Below, one piece after another: positions 45,437 to 54,740 of a stretch of DNA of 64,000 bases. The DNA comes from Enterobacterales bacterium CwR94 (GTDB taxonomy: Bacteria > Pseudomonadota > Gammaproteobacteria > Enterobacterales > Enterobacteriaceae), in assembly GCA_002837195.1 (NCBI GenBank), contig KZ478059.1, positions 496,001 to 560,000 of the forward strand. Direction: 5' to 3'. The position numbers and the translations under genes were made by a program. Positions within the stretch are counted from its first letter, which is position 1; every line of letters starts with the position of its first letter. A model generated the notes under the pieces. The model was not told the origin of the DNA. It did not search any database and saw only the letters and a program-made list of their open reading frames with translations.

Positions 45437-46291
45437 TTACCAGTTTTTTATGAGTGCATCGCCAATCTCGGCAATCTTCTGGTTCCGCTCATCCATGTTT
45501 GCCGAACTGCCGGTCAGATAAATCACCACAATACGAGAAGGTTTACCGTCTGGGCCCAGTGCCGCGATGATGCCACGCGAACCGCGCTCTCCTGCTCCGG
45601 TTTTATCCGCGATAAACCAGCCCTTCGGCAAGACTGAACGCAAAAGCGGCCCAGCGACTTTGTCCTCTTCCATCCAGCGCAGCAGTTGCTGTTTCGAAGC
45701 CTCACTCAGGCTGTTGCCAGTCAGCAGTTGGCGCAAGGTTTGCGCCATCGCCGCAGGTGTTGTGGTATCACGTGGATCGCCGGGCAAAGCGTCGTTCAAC
45801 TCTGGCTCCCAGCGATCCAGACGGGTAATTCCATCACCCGTGCTGCGCAGAAATGTGGTCAGCGCCTGCGGGCCACCCAACGCCGTTAACAGCAAATTAG
45901 CCGCCGTATTGTCACTCAGGGTGATCGTCGCGTCGCACAATTCGGCCACCGTCATCCCCCGGTCGAGGTGTTTCTCCGTCACCGGGGAGTATGTGATGAG
46001 GTCTTGCTGACGATAATGGATACGGCGTCCAAGCTGCTCTTTTCCGGCATCAACACGGGCTAAAACAGCGCCGCACAGCAAAACTTTAAACGTACTCATC
46101 ATCGGGAAACGCTCATGCGCGCGATAGCTTTGCAGCAGTTGACCGCTGCTGAGATCGATTTCAGCGTAGCCCACGCGCGGATTCAACTGATGTTCCACCT
46201 GTTTGACTTTATCCACCGTGGTTTGAGCGGCAACGGTGGGCAGGCAAAACGAGGCTAACAAAGGGACGAGTGACAGACGAAAATAGTGCAT
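45437..46291 (-). CDS. class A beta-lactamase, TEM-like
   Basis: This 284-residue periplasmic serine beta-lactamase has an ordinary signal peptide ([18 protein letters not shown]). Motifs in Ambler numbering are S70 in MMSTFK, SDN130-132, E166-x-x-x-N170 in EPELN, KTG234-236, and Cys77-Cys123 ([14 protein letters not shown]). Long stretches match my memory of TEM-1 ([66 protein letters not shown]), with KTG instead of KSG, so it is a close chromosomal relative of TEM/SHV. No transposon is visible around it. It should hydrolyse penicillins and narrow cephalosporins. Its partner at 16260 is lipidated and more divergent. Confidence 0.92.
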   Translation of the reverse strand: MHYFRLSLVPLLASFCLPTVAAQTTVDKVKQVEHQLNPRVGYAEIDLSSGQLLQSYRAHERFPMMSTFKVLLCGAVLARVDAGKEQLGRRIHYRQQDLITYSPVTEKHLDRGMTVAELCDATITLSDNTAANLLLTALGGPQALTTFLRSTGDGITRLDRWEPELNDALPGDPRDTTTPAAMAQTLRQLLTGNSLSEASKQQLLRWMEEDKVAGPLLRSVLPKGWFIADKTGAGERGSRGIIAALGPDGKPSRIVVIYLTGSSANMDERNQKIAEIGDALIKNW

Positions 46292-46523
46292 ATTGTTGTT
46301 CTTCCATGGGGTTTGTTTCGTCGCATTGTAGAACTTTCGCCTGTATTTCTATGCCCCGTTTGTATAAACAATTGTAAAGGCATGGCCGGAACGGTTTGCC
46401 CTTCAACTTAATAATTCGACTAACTGCACATGCAACAATAGGCCCTACCTTTGGTCGGGTCTTAATTCGTCATCTACGCTTATGACTGACTGTTTTTTCA
46501 GGTTGTTTTTTTGGAGAGCAATG

Positions 46524-47987
46524 ATGAGCGATGAGAAACGTAGACCGACCACAACCGATGCAGGTATTCCGGTTGCCAGCGATGAACACTCCTTATCCGT
46601 GGGCCCGGATGGCCCGGTTGTACTGCACGATCACTACCTGATTGAGCAGATGGCGAATTTCAACCGTGAACGCATTCCTGAACGCCAGCCGCACGCCAAA
46701 GGCAGCGGCGCATTTGGTTTTTTTGAGGTCACCAATGATGTCAGCCAGTACACCAAGGCCGCCCTGTTTCAGCCGGGTGTCAAAACCGATGTGGTGATGC
46801 GCTTTTCCACGGTGGCCGGTGAACGCGGTAGCCCGGATACCTGGCGCGATCCGCGCGGGTTTTCCATCAAGTTTTATACCACCGAAGGCAATTACGACAT
46901 GGTGGGGAACAACACACCGGTATTTTTTATTCGTGATCCGATGAAATTTCAGCATTTTATCCGTTCGCAAAAGCGCCGGGCCGATAACAACCTGCGCGAT
47001 CATGATATGCAATGGGATTTTTGGACCTTATCGCCGGAATCTTCCCATCAGGTGACCTGGCTGATGGGGGATCGTGGCATTCCTAAGACCTGGCGCCATA
47101 TGGACGGTTTTTCCAGCCATACCTATATGTGGGCCAATGCGCAGGGCGAAAAGTTTTGGGTGAAATATCACTTTAAAACCGATCAGGGCAATGCCTTTTT
47201 AACCCAGCAAGAGGCGGACGTGCTGGCCGGGCAAGACGGTGACTATCATACTCGCGACCTGTTTAACGCCATTAAAGGCGGCGACTATCCGAGTTGGACG
47301 CTGTATATGCAGATCATGCCGTTTGCTGAAGCTGAAACCTACCGCTTTAATCCCTTTGATTTGACCAAAGTCTGGCCGCATGCCGACTACCCGCTGATCA
47401 AAGTGGGCAAACTTCAGCTTAACCGCAATCCTACCGATAACCATGCGCAAATAGAACAGGCGGCCTTTGAGCCCAACAACCTGGTGCCGGGCATCGGGTT
47501 GAGCCCAGACAAAATGCTGATTGGCCGCGTATTCTCCTATGCCGATGCCCACCGGGCGCGCTTAGGCGTTAACTACAAACAGATTCCGGTCAATGCGCCG
47601 CAATCCCCCGTTAATAGCTACAGCAAAGACGGTGCGATGCGTATTCATCCGGTTTCTGACCCAGTGTACGCGCCGAATTCGAAAGGCGGCCCCGCTGCCG
47701 ATGGCGAGCGCTATCCCACCGATTCCACCTGGCATGCCAGTGGCGATATGGTGCGGGCCCCCTACACCTTGCGCCGCGATGACGACGACGTTGGTCAGGC
47801 CAACACGCTGATTAACAAGGTTTTTGATGACGCTGCGCGTGAACGTCTGGTGAATAACGTTTCAGGCCATCTGTTGGCGGGCGTGGAAGAGCCGGTGTTG
47901 TCGCGTGCCTTTGAGTACTGGCGCAATATTGATCAAACGATCGGGGATCGTATCGCGCAAAAAGTGCAGGCAGGCCGTAAGCCTTAA
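46524..47987 (+). CDS. monofunctional heme catalase, small subunit (KatA-type)
   Basis: This 487-residue enzyme converts H2O2 to water and oxygen. Landmarks are the distal catalytic His57 ([15 protein letters not shown]), Asn130 ([11 protein letters not shown]) and the heme-ligand Tyr in [19 protein letters not shown]-binding-region residues and the C-terminal helices ([29 protein letters not shown]) are intact. Length fits clade III small-subunit catalases. GGAGAG precedes ATGATG; the second ATG has the better spacing, although 46521 is also possible. The neighbouring Mn transporter operon suggests an oxidative-stress context. Confidence 0.92.
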   Translation: MSDEKRRPTTTDAGIPVASDEHSLSVGPDGPVVLHDHYLIEQMANFNRERIPERQPHAKGSGAFGFFEVTNDVSQYTKAALFQPGVKTDVVMRFSTVAGERGSPDTWRDPRGFSIKFYTTEGNYDMVGNNTPVFFIRDPMKFQHFIRSQKRRADNNLRDHDMQWDFWTLSPESSHQVTWLMGDRGIPKTWRHMDGFSSHTYMWANAQGEKFWVKYHFKTDQGNAFLTQQEADVLAGQDGDYHTRDLFNAIKGGDYPSWTLYMQIMPFAEAETYRFNPFDLTKVWPHADYPLIKVGKLQLNRNPTDNHAQIEQAAFEPNNLVPGIGLSPDKMLIGRVFSYADAHRARLGVNYKQIPVNAPQSPVNSYSKDGAMRIHPVSDPVYAPNSKGGPAADGERYPTDSTWHASGDMVRAPYTLRRDDDDVGQANTLINKVFDDAARERLVNNVSGHLLAGVEEPVLSRAFEYWRNIDQTIGDRIAQKVQAGRKP

Positions 47988-47997
47988 CATTAAGCAG

Positions 47998-48029
47998 CAC
48001 GGCAGCCTTGCTCCAGCCAGGCTGCCGTG
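47998..48029. terminator. bidirectional terminator between katA-type and sitD genes
   Basis: CACGGCAGCCT-N10-AGGCTGCCGTG is a perfect 11-base inverted repeat lying between the stop codons of two convergent transcripts. Confidence 0.65.
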
Positions 48030-48032
48030 TGA

Positions 48033-48860
48033 TTACTCATGGGCGGGAGAAAAACGCTGACGCTTATCGCGCCATAATGTCCATAGAAAAGCCGCAATAA
48101 ACACCAGGGTGAACAGCAACACCACGGTTGGCGCTGGCGCACTGTCTATCCAGAACGAAAGCATCACGCCGCTAAAAGAGACCCCGACTGACAGCACTAC
48201 CGCAAGCAGCAGCGTCATGGCGAAACGTCGCGTCAGTAATACCGCAATCGCTCCCGGTGCAATCAGCAATGAAATGGCCAGAATAATACCCACCGATTTC
48301 AGCGTGGCCACGATGGTTAGCGCAATTAAACACAGCAAACCGTAATGCAGCAAACCGGTACGTAAACCCGAAGCCCGCGCCTGAATGGGGTCAAACGCAT
48401 GCAGTAGGAAATCCCGCCATTTCAACCCGATAACCAGTACGGCAATCAGCGCAATCACGCCAGATTCGATGATATCCGCCCACCCAACGCCCAGCATGTC
48501 GCCGAACAAAATATGGTCGAGATGGACTTCGGGTTTCACGGCCAGATACAAGATTAGCCCGGCGGCAAACATGCCGGAGAAGACAATGCCCATCAGCGTA
48601 TCTTGCTTGATACGGCTGTGAGTTTTGAGATACCCGGTCGCCACCGCACAGAAGAGTCCGGCGGCAAACGCGCCGATCCCCAGCGGTAAGCTCAGCATCC
48701 AGGCCAGGACGATCCCCGGAAACACCGCATGGCTCATGGCATCCCCCATCAGCGCCCAGCCCTTGAGTACCAAAAAGCAGGACAACAGCGCGCACGGCAC
48801 GGCCACTATCACGGAAATCGTCAACGCATTGATCATAAAATCAAACGCAAAGGGATTCAT
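48033..48860 (-). CDS. sitD: Mn/Fe ABC transporter permease SitD
   Basis: This 275-residue inner-membrane permease of the ABC-3 (metal) family has about eight hydrophobic spans. The conserved core includes LKGWALMGDAMSHAVFPGIVLAWM and a cytosolic coupling-helix region near HAFDPIQARASGL. It pairs with SitC to form the channel. The gene overlaps the SitC stop by 4 bases and is last in the sitABCD-type operon (SitA-B-C-D order on the minus strand). Ends EASFAPAHE-like hydrophilic. A short spacer and hairpin follow. Confidence 0.88.
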   Translation of the reverse strand: MNPFAFDFMINALTISVIVAVPCALLSCFLVLKGWALMGDAMSHAVFPGIVLAWMLSLPLGIGAFAAGLFCAVATGYLKTHSRIKQDTLMGIVFSGMFAAGLILYLAVKPEVHLDHILFGDMLGVGWADIIESGVIALIAVLVIGLKWRDFLLHAFDPIQARASGLRTGLLHYGLLCLIALTIVATLKSVGIILAISLLIAPGAIAVLLTRRFAMTLLLAVVLSVGVSFSGVMLSFWIDSAPAPTVVLLFTLVFIAAFLWTLWRDKRQRFSPAHE

Positions 48861-49708
48861 TCACTGGCCTCCCGACGTAAGCGACGCTGGGCCAGTAAGC
48901 CCTGTTTGGGGGCGAACACAAAGGCCAGTAAAAACAGGGCGGTTTGGGCCACCACGATAATGCCGCCCGTGGCACCGTCTAAATAGTAACTTAGCCAGGC
49001 CCCAAGAAAGCTGGTGATACTGCCGATGGCCACCGCAATCATCAGCAGACGCGGAAAACGATCGGTCAGTAACCAGGCCGTTGCGCCCGGCGTGACTACC
49101 AGACAAATCACTAAAAAGGCGCCTACCGTTTGCAATGCCGCTACGGTCGACAGCGCCAGCAACGTAAAAAACAGCAATTTTAAACGCGCCGGATTCAGCC
49201 CAATGGCGCGTGCATGGCTTTCATCAAAAAAGACCACTAACAGATCTTTCCACTTCATCAACAACACCAGCAGCGACAGCGTACCAATCAGCACCAGTTG
49301 CAGGATATCGGCGGGAGCAATAGCCAACACATTGCCGAGAATAATGGTTTGCACGTTTACCGAGGTGGGATTAAGCGACACCATAAACAGGCCCAGGCCA
49401 AAGAAGGAGGAGAAAATCAGCCCAATGATGACATCCTCTTTCAGCCGCGTGCGCTGATTTAAAAACAGCATGCTGCCTGCCGCCAACGCCCCGGAAAAAA
49501 ATGCACCAAGGGAAAACGGCAATCCCAGCATTAACGCCCCGGCAACGCCCGGCACAATGGAATGCGACAGGGCATCCCCCATTAATGACCAGCCCTTGAG
49601 CATCAAATAACAGGATAAAAATGCGCACAGTGCGCCGACTAACGCAGACACCCACATGGCGTTGACCATGTATTGATAGGCAAAGGGTTCCAGCAAGGCG
49701 GCCATCAT
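48857..49708 (-). CDS. sitC: Mn/Fe ABC transporter permease SitC
   Basis: This 283-residue ABC-3 permease resembles SitD: LKGWSLMGDALSHSIVPGVAGALML in the second span region and a coupling loop FFDESHARAIGLN. The two permeases form a heterodimer that carries Mn2+ and Fe2+ delivered by SitA. Its ATG overlaps the SitB stop (ATGA at 49705-49708), so translation is coupled. It is the third gene of the operon. Confidence 0.88.
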   Translation of the reverse strand: MMAALLEPFAYQYMVNAMWVSALVGALCAFLSCYLMLKGWSLMGDALSHSIVPGVAGALMLGLPFSLGAFFSGALAAGSMLFLNQRTRLKEDVIIGLIFSSFFGLGLFMVSLNPTSVNVQTIILGNVLAIAPADILQLVLIGTLSLLVLLMKWKDLLVVFFDESHARAIGLNPARLKLLFFTLLALSTVAALQTVGAFLVICLVVTPGATAWLLTDRFPRLLMIAVAIGSITSFLGAWLSYYLDGATGGIIVVAQTALFLLAFVFAPKQGLLAQRRLRREASE

Positions 49709-50499
49709 GTCGGGTTTTCTCCTGCCGCCAGTGGCGCAGGCGCGACACCTTGCATCTGCGCAAACGGCAGGTGTGCCACACCGCTAAATGCCTGTTCGAG
49801 ATGTGCTGCGGTAAAGGTGGTCGCGGTAGGGCCACTGGCCAGCACGGTGCCTTTTACGAACACCGTGTGATCGCAATACTCCGTAACGGTGGTGAGATTA
49901 TGGGTAGAGACCAGCATGGTGCAGCCCTCATCACGCAGCTCCCGCAGCAGAGCAATAATGCGCTCCTCGGTTTTGACATCCACGCCGGTAAACGGCTCAT
50001 CCAGGAGAATCAACCGCCCTTGCTGGGCTATCGCCCGCGCCAGGAATACCCGCTTCTTCTGGCCGCCAGACAGCTCACCAATCTGACGATGGCGAAAGTC
50101 CTGCATGCCAACGCGCGTGAGCGCATCATCCACCGCACGCTTATCGGCCTGCCGGGCAATACGTAACATTCCCATGTGACCGTAGCGCCCCATCATCACC
50201 ACATCTTCAACCAGCACCGGAAACGACCAATCCACCTCTTCTGCTTGCGGCACATAGGCAATAAGGTTTTGACGCAGTGCTTTGGCTGGCGGCATACCCA
50301 GCAATTCGAGTGTGCCCTGACTGGCTGGCACAAAGCCCATAATGGCTTTAAACAGGGTCGATTTCCCGGCCCCGTTGACGCCCAGCAGCGCCGCGATGGT
50401 GGCTTGCGGTAGCCGTAAGGAAGTATCACGCAGCGCCGTGTGACCATTTCGATAGGTCACCCGCAGGTTCTCTATACGCAGTGCGGCTCCGTCACTCAT
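49705..50499 (-). CDS. sitB: Mn/Fe ABC transporter ATPase SitB
   Basis: This 264-residue ATPase has Walker A GVNGAGKST (40-48), a signature motif ELSGGQKKRVFLARA, Walker B LILLDEPF, and the switch histidine in STHNLTT. It powers the SitC/SitD channel. It overlaps the SitA stop by 8 bases, so the operon is compact. The DE residues after Walker B and the downstream D-loop are intact. Confidence 0.9.
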   Translation of the reverse strand: MSDGAALRIENLRVTYRNGHTALRDTSLRLPQATIAALLGVNGAGKSTLFKAIMGFVPASQGTLELLGMPPAKALRQNLIAYVPQAEEVDWSFPVLVEDVVMMGRYGHMGMLRIARQADKRAVDDALTRVGMQDFRHRQIGELSGGQKKRVFLARAIAQQGRLILLDEPFTGVDVKTEERIIALLRELRDEGCTMLVSTHNLTTVTEYCDHTVFVKGTVLASGPTATTFTAAHLEQAFSGVAHLPFAQMQGVAPAPLAAGENPT

Positions 50500-51403
50500 G
50501 TTGCGCCCCTTGCTGGAGGCCCTTCACCAGCGTTTCAGAGGTGACGCGCAGCAGATCAAGATAGGTGGGAACCGGGCCGTCTGCGGTACTCAGCGAGTCC
50601 ACATACAAAACGCCGCCATAATGTGCGCCGGTTTCCCGGGCCACCTGTTTCGCTGGCTTGTCAGAAACCGTGCTTTCACTGAATACGGCACCAATTTTTT
50701 TATGGCGTACCGTATCAATGACCTTTCTGACCTGCTGCGGCGTGCCCTGCTGGTCAGCATTGATCGGCCACAGATACAGTTCTTTTAAACCATAATCGCG
50801 TGCCAGATAGGAGAAAGCCCCTTCGCTGCTGACTAACCAACGTTGGTTTTCCGGCAGCCTGGCAATCGCCGCTTTCCACGGCGCGACAGTCGCGGCAATC
50901 TCACGTTTGTAGGCGGCGGCATTACGTTGGTAGGTATCGGCATTGGCCGGATCGTACTTCATCAATGCATCGCGAATATTGTCGACGTAGAGAGCGGCGT
51001 TTTCAGCAGACATCCAGGCGTGGGGATTGGGTTTCCCGTTGTACGGCCCCTCACTGATCCCCAGCGGATGCACGCCGGTGGACACCACCACTTCCGGGAC
51101 GTCTTTTAAATGTTGATAAAAGCGCGCAAACCAACGCTCAAGGTTCATCCCATTGGCCAGGATCAATTGAGCACGCTGCGCCCGGCGAATATCGCCCGGT
51201 GTAGGTTGATACTCATGAATTTCAGCACCGGCTTTGGTAATGGAATTCACCTCAGCGGCATCACCTGCCACATTTTTTGCCATATCGGCAATCACCGTAA
51301 AGGTCGTGACCACCTGAAATTTCTCGGCGGCGTGTGCACTCGCACTGGTTCCCAATGCGATAAGTAATGCTGCTGCCACCCTTTTCCACTTTGCCAAGGC
51401 CAT
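50492..51403 (-). CDS. sitA: periplasmic Mn/Fe-binding protein SitA
   Basis: This 303-residue cluster A-I metal-binding protein has a signal peptide cut near ASAHA (residue 25). Likely metal ligands are His63 (EIHEYQP), His128 (PNPHAW), Glu194 (VSSEGAF) and Asp269 (YVDSLS), in the same spacing as in SitA/YfeA. It delivers Mn2+ or Fe2+ to the SitBCD pump, needed under oxidative stress or host metal restriction. GGGGGAAAG precedes the ATG. A MntR-like operator lies 57-72 bases upstream, so manganese repression is expected. Confidence 0.92.
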   Translation of the reverse strand: MALAKWKRVAAALLIALGTSASAHAAEKFQVVTTFTVIADMAKNVAGDAAEVNSITKAGAEIHEYQPTPGDIRRAQRAQLILANGMNLERWFARFYQHLKDVPEVVVSTGVHPLGISEGPYNGKPNPHAWMSAENAALYVDNIRDALMKYDPANADTYQRNAAAYKREIAATVAPWKAAIARLPENQRWLVSSEGAFSYLARDYGLKELYLWPINADQQGTPQQVRKVIDTVRHKKIGAVFSESTVSDKPAKQVARETGAHYGGVLYVDSLSTADGPVPTYLDLLRVTSETLVKGLQQGAQHE

Positions 51404-51459
51404 TGCTTTCCCCCAGAAGAACGTCTAAAAATAAAACGATAATAGCTACTGCTAAAAGG

Positions 51460-51475
51460 TATAGCACAGGCTATA
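51460..51475 (-). promoter_or_regulatory. MntR-like operator upstream of sitA
   Basis: TATAGC-ACAG-GCTATA is a palindrome with the half-sites of the E. coli MntR box (AACATAGC...GCTATGTT, from memory). A related half-repeat ATAGCTACTGCTA lies at 51442-51454. Its position upstream of the start of sitA fits repression by manganese. Confidence 0.6.
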
Positions 51476-51608
51476 AAAAGCGTACAGGGTTTGCGTGGAT
51501 TTACATAAAGTCGCGACTTTGTTCAAAAAATAAGACGAAGCCTGGCGCAATTTTCCCTACAATCCGTAAATATACGTAAACACCTCTTGAAGGATGCAGG
51601 AGAATTAC

Positions 51609-51962
51609 ATGACGAGTAAAACGGTCCCCGCCAGCCCCTGGTTTGAACGCATTGTTGATGAAGACGATGACGATATCGACCATCCCCTTTTCAACCTCAA
51701 TCCCATGTTTCGTGGCCACGCTAATGCAGGCTGTACGGTCGCGCTGTTCGCTGGCGATCAGGAAATTGATCGCGTGGAGAGTGATAATCAAGGTAACTGG
51801 CTGTGGATGCCCAGGCTCACTGAGCTGTTGGCGGTGCTGCCCGAGGCCTTTCACCCCGACAGCACCTTAATGCTGGTGGCCCGCGCAATCGACAGAATGG
51901 GGAATGTTAGCGATCCATCACCGGCACTGGCCCTGAATGTTGAGGCGCATTCACTGCAGTAG
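51609..51962 (+). CDS. stand-alone bacterial Ig-like domain protein
   Basis: This protein has 117 residues from the ATG at 51609, which has AGGAG upstream (the ATG 15 bases earlier has no ribosome binding site). An acidic N-terminus (RIVDEDDDDIDHP) is followed by one Ig-like repeat: HANAGCTVALFAGDQEIDRVESDNQGNWLWMP...LMLVARAIDRMGNVSDPSPALALNV. Such repeats normally occur in long chains within giant secreted adhesins, yet here one stands alone with no signal peptide. Its 3' end overlaps the convergent acyltransferase gene by 56 bases. The function is unknown; it may be a remnant or a cytosolic binding module. Confidence 0.6.
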   Translation: MTSKTVPASPWFERIVDEDDDDIDHPLFNLNPMFRGHANAGCTVALFAGDQEIDRVESDNQGNWLWMPRLTELLAVLPEAFHPDSTLMLVARAIDRMGNVSDPSPALALNVEAHSLQ

Positions 51963-52572
51963 TGTCCCATTTATCGCAAAACGCCTGCATATCCTCACTG
52001 CGAAAATCCGCAATGTGTTGCATGATTTTCGTCAGAGGCCACTGCCACCAGGCAATGCGTTGCAGGCGTTCGATAATCTGTGGTTCAAAGCGATAACGGA
52101 TGATTTTAGCCGGCACGCCGCCCACCACGGCATAGGCTGGGACATCTTTGGTGACCACCGCACCTGCCGCCAGTATCGCGCCATTGCCCACGTTAACACC
52201 GGGCAGTACTGTTACGCCGTGACCAATCCAGACGTCATGCCCGATCAACACGCGATCCGCGCGGCGGGCTTGAAAAAACGCCGCGTCGCGGGCGACATCA
52301 GCATCATAGTATTCACTGCAATAGGTAAAGCGGTGCTGTGAGGCGCGCTTGAAAGGATGGTTTGGCGCACCGCAACGGACATAGGCCGCAATGGCACTGA
52401 ACATGCCAATATCGGTGTCGGCGATCATGCCGTATTCACCGATGTAAGAAAAATCCCCCAACCGGCTGTACTCCATTGCCGTGTGCTCAAGGACTTCACA
52501 CTGTTCACCAATTACGGTTTCCCGTAGCCCCACGCTGGGATGGATAAAGGTTTGTGCCAATTTTGCCGCCAT
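51907..52572 (-). CDS. hexapeptide-repeat acyltransferase (phosphonate-associated type)
   Basis: The ATG at 52572 gives 221 residues starting MAAKLAQTFIHPSV, matching the family N-terminus; a GTG start 36 bases further upstream is possible. The left-handed beta-helix is evident (GEQCEVLEHTAMEYSRLGDFSYIGEYGMIADTDIGMFSAIA), followed by NHPFKRASQHRFTY and the catalytic-His region VLIGHDVWIGHGVTVLPGVNVGNGAILAAGAVVTKDVPAYAVVGGVPAK. This pattern matches acyltransferases of the phosphonate-metabolism group (phn_thr-fam) and, more distantly, xenobiotic acetyltransferases. No phn genes are nearby, so the substrate is uncertain. It overlaps the Ig-like gene convergently. Confidence 0.72.
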   Translation of the reverse strand: MAAKLAQTFIHPSVGLRETVIGEQCEVLEHTAMEYSRLGDFSYIGEYGMIADTDIGMFSAIAAYVRCGAPNHPFKRASQHRFTYCSEYYDADVARDAAFFQARRADRVLIGHDVWIGHGVTVLPGVNVGNGAILAAGAVVTKDVPAYAVVGGVPAKIIRYRFEPQIIERLQRIAWWQWPLTKIMQHIADFRSEDMQAFCDKWDTTAVNAPQHSGPVPVMDR

Positions 52573-52650
52573 TTCCTCTGTCTCACTGTCTGCTACATCA
52601 ACGAGCACAGTCTCGGGCCGTTTGATGACAGTTTAATGATCAGAGAAACC

Positions 52651-53631
52651 TCAGCAGGATGCCCGCGCGATATAATGCCAGTCGAGAATGATTTTTTCTG
52701 CCGCGCTGCCGGGATCGGCAATTTTTTGCAGCAGCAGTTTCACCGCTTGCTGGCCGATGGCACGTGAAGGTTGCGCAATGGTACTTAACTGCGGCGAGGT
52801 AATTTCCCCTAATTCGGTGCCATCAAAGCCAATTACCGCCACCGCTTCCGGCACCCGCAAACCTTTGCTGCTGAGTGCCCGCAAGGCCCCCGCAGCCAGT
52901 GAGTCCGATACCGCAAACACGGCATCCGGCAACGCATCGCCGTCGAGCAGTTGATTGAGGGCTTCGCTGCCTGCTTCAGCACTCAGATCGCGGGCGTAGG
53001 CGATCCGCTGCCAGCCATTACCCGCCGCATTGAGCGCTTCGCGATAGCCCTGTTCACGCAGTTGCGCATATTTGTAATTGAGATCGTGATTGATCATTGC
53101 AATACGCTGGCAGCCGCGCGCTAGTAACTGTTGAATGGCAAAAATCGAGGCTTCGCGGTCGTGAATACCCACGGTAGAGACCGCTGAGTGCTCATCATAC
53201 TCGGCGCACTGAACCCAGGGCGCATCACCAATCATGCCGCTGAGCTCCGGTAAGGTTGTCAGCGCATCCATGGTGATAATGCCATCCACCATTTTGCCGG
53301 AAAGCAGTTGCAGACTAGATTGTGAGCGCGTGATATCAGAGCCCGAATTACACAGCAGAATACGGTAACCATTCTGTTCGGCTTCCGCCTCGATGCCTTT
53401 CACCACATCCGCACAAAAGGGGTTCGCGATGTTAGACACCATCACGAGCAGCATCCCGCTTCGTGCGGTACGCAACTGACGGGCTAATAAATTCGGCTGA
53501 TAATTGCTGGCTTTGATTGCCGCGAGCACGCGCTCGCGGTTTTTCTCTTTTACTGTGCCCTGATTATTCAGCACGCGTGAGACCGTTGCGACGGACACGC
53601 CTGCCAGTTGGGCAATTTTTTGAATCGACAT
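52651..53631 (-). CDS. LacI-family repressor of the adjacent transport operon
   Basis: This 326-residue protein has an N-terminal LacI HTH and hinge (IQKIAQLAGVSVATVSRVLNNQGTVKEKNRERVLAAIKASNYQPNLLARQLR) and a periplasmic-binding-protein-like effector domain (SGMLLVMVSNIANPFCADVVKGIEAEAEQNGYRILLCN...VIGFDGTE). It is the third gene of a minus-strand operon after an MFS transporter and a sugar isomerase-like gene. Two perfect palindromes upstream of the transporter fit the family's operators, so it likely represses its own operon until a sugar or nucleoside binds. Confidence 0.88.
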   Translation of the reverse strand: MSIQKIAQLAGVSVATVSRVLNNQGTVKEKNRERVLAAIKASNYQPNLLARQLRTARSGMLLVMVSNIANPFCADVVKGIEAEAEQNGYRILLCNSGSDITRSQSSLQLLSGKMVDGIITMDALTTLPELSGMIGDAPWVQCAEYDEHSAVSTVGIHDREASIFAIQQLLARGCQRIAMINHDLNYKYAQLREQGYREALNAAGNGWQRIAYARDLSAEAGSEALNQLLDGDALPDAVFAVSDSLAAGALRALSSKGLRVPEAVAVIGFDGTELGEITSPQLSTIAQPSRAIGQQAVKLLLQKIADPGSAAEKIILDWHYIARASC

Positions 53632-53675
53632 AGTCGCACGCTTCCCTGGAAAAAGGTGTCCATGCTATCAGACGG

Positions 53676-54740
53676 TTACGGCGCGTCCAGCCCCAGCATA
53701 CGCCGGGCCAGCGCAACGTCGTCGCCGCCAGCGGCAAAATCATCAAATGCCCGGTCTGCCACCGGGATAATATGGCGCTGGATAAAAGCCGCTCCCTCAC
53801 GCGCGCCGGTTTGCGCCTCTTTTAAGCAGCACTCCCACTCCAGCACGGCCCAGCCGCGATAACCGTGGGCGGTCAGGCGGCTAAAAATGCCTTTAAAGTC
53901 GATTTGTCCATCGCCCAGCGAGCGAAAGCGCCCCGGACGATCGCGCCAGGCCTGATAGCCGCCGTACACGCCGCTATGCGCTGAGGTGATAAACTCCGCA
54001 TCCTTCACGTGAAAGGCGCGAATACGGGAATGATACGCATCAATAAAGCCAAGATAGTCCATGTGCTGCAGGTGCAAATGGCTGGGATCGTAGAGAATAT
54101 GGCAGCGTGGGTGCTGATCCACAGCGGCGAGAAAACGTTCAAACGTGACACCGTCATGCAAATCTTCCGACGGATGCAGTTCATAACACAGATCCACGCC
54201 CTGCTCATCAAATGCATCCAACAGAGGACGCCAGCGGCTGGCCAACTCGCGAAAGGCTTCGGTTATCAGCGCCTCTTTACGCGGTGGCCACGGATACAGA
54301 TAGGGCCATGCGAGCGCCCCGGAAAAAGTGGCGTGTGCCGTCAACCCCAGGCGTTGTGATGCCCTGGCCGCTTGCATCAGCCGCGTGGCCGCCCACTGCT
54401 GACGGCCTTTGGGATCATCGCGCAGTGCGGCGGGCCCAAAATCTGCAAAGGCGGCATCGTAAGCGGGATGTACGGCGATCAATTGCCCTTCCAGATGGGT
54501 AGAGAGTTCGCTAATTTCCAACCCGCGCTCGGCAAGCGTACCGCGCACCTCATCACAGTAGGTCTGGCTCTCTGCCGCCTGCTGGACGTCAAAAATGTGC
54601 GGATGATTGCAGGGTATTTGCAGCGCTTTATAACCCAGATCTGCAGCCCAGTCGGCCAGTGTCTCTAACCGGTTCCAGGGCGCATCCGGGCCAATAAATT
54701 GGGCCAGAAAAATGCCCGGTCCTTTGAGGGTGTGCATCAT
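53676..54740 (-). CDS. sugar phosphate isomerase/epimerase-like TIM barrel protein
   Basis: This protein of about 354 residues belongs to the AP-endonuclease-2-like superfamily. Metal-ligand segments are visible: LEISELSTHLEGQLI, LCYELHPSEDL (Glu), CHILYDPSHLHLQHMD (Asp, His), FHVKDAEF (His, Asp) and VLEWECC (Glu). It should isomerise or epimerise a keto-sugar or process a sugar acid. It overlaps the MFS gene stop by 4 bases (ATGA), so translation is coupled. The start at 54740 allows that overlap; the next codon is also ATG. The exact substrate is unknown. Confidence 0.8.
   Translation of the reverse strand: MMHTLKGPGIFLAQFIGPDAPWNRLETLADWAADLGYKALQIPCNHPHIFDVQQAAESQTYCDEVRGTLAERGLEISELSTHLEGQLIAVHPAYDAAFADFGPAALRDDPKGRQQWAATRLMQAARASQRLGLTAHATFSGALAWPYLYPWPPRKEALITEAFRELASRWRPLLDAFDEQGVDLCYELHPSEDLHDGVTFERFLAAVDQHPRCHILYDPSHLHLQHMDYLGFIDAYHSRIRAFHVKDAEFITSAHSGVYGGYQAWRDRPGRFRSLGDGQIDFKGIFSRLTAHGYRGWAVLEWECCLKEAQTGAREGAAFIQRHIIPVADRAFDDFAAGGDDVALARRMLGLDAP

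Noticed and set aside
45437-46291. Transposon-borne TEM gene
   Set aside because: No terminal inverted repeats, transposase or resolvase fragments are visible within several kb on either side, so a mobile origin is not supported.
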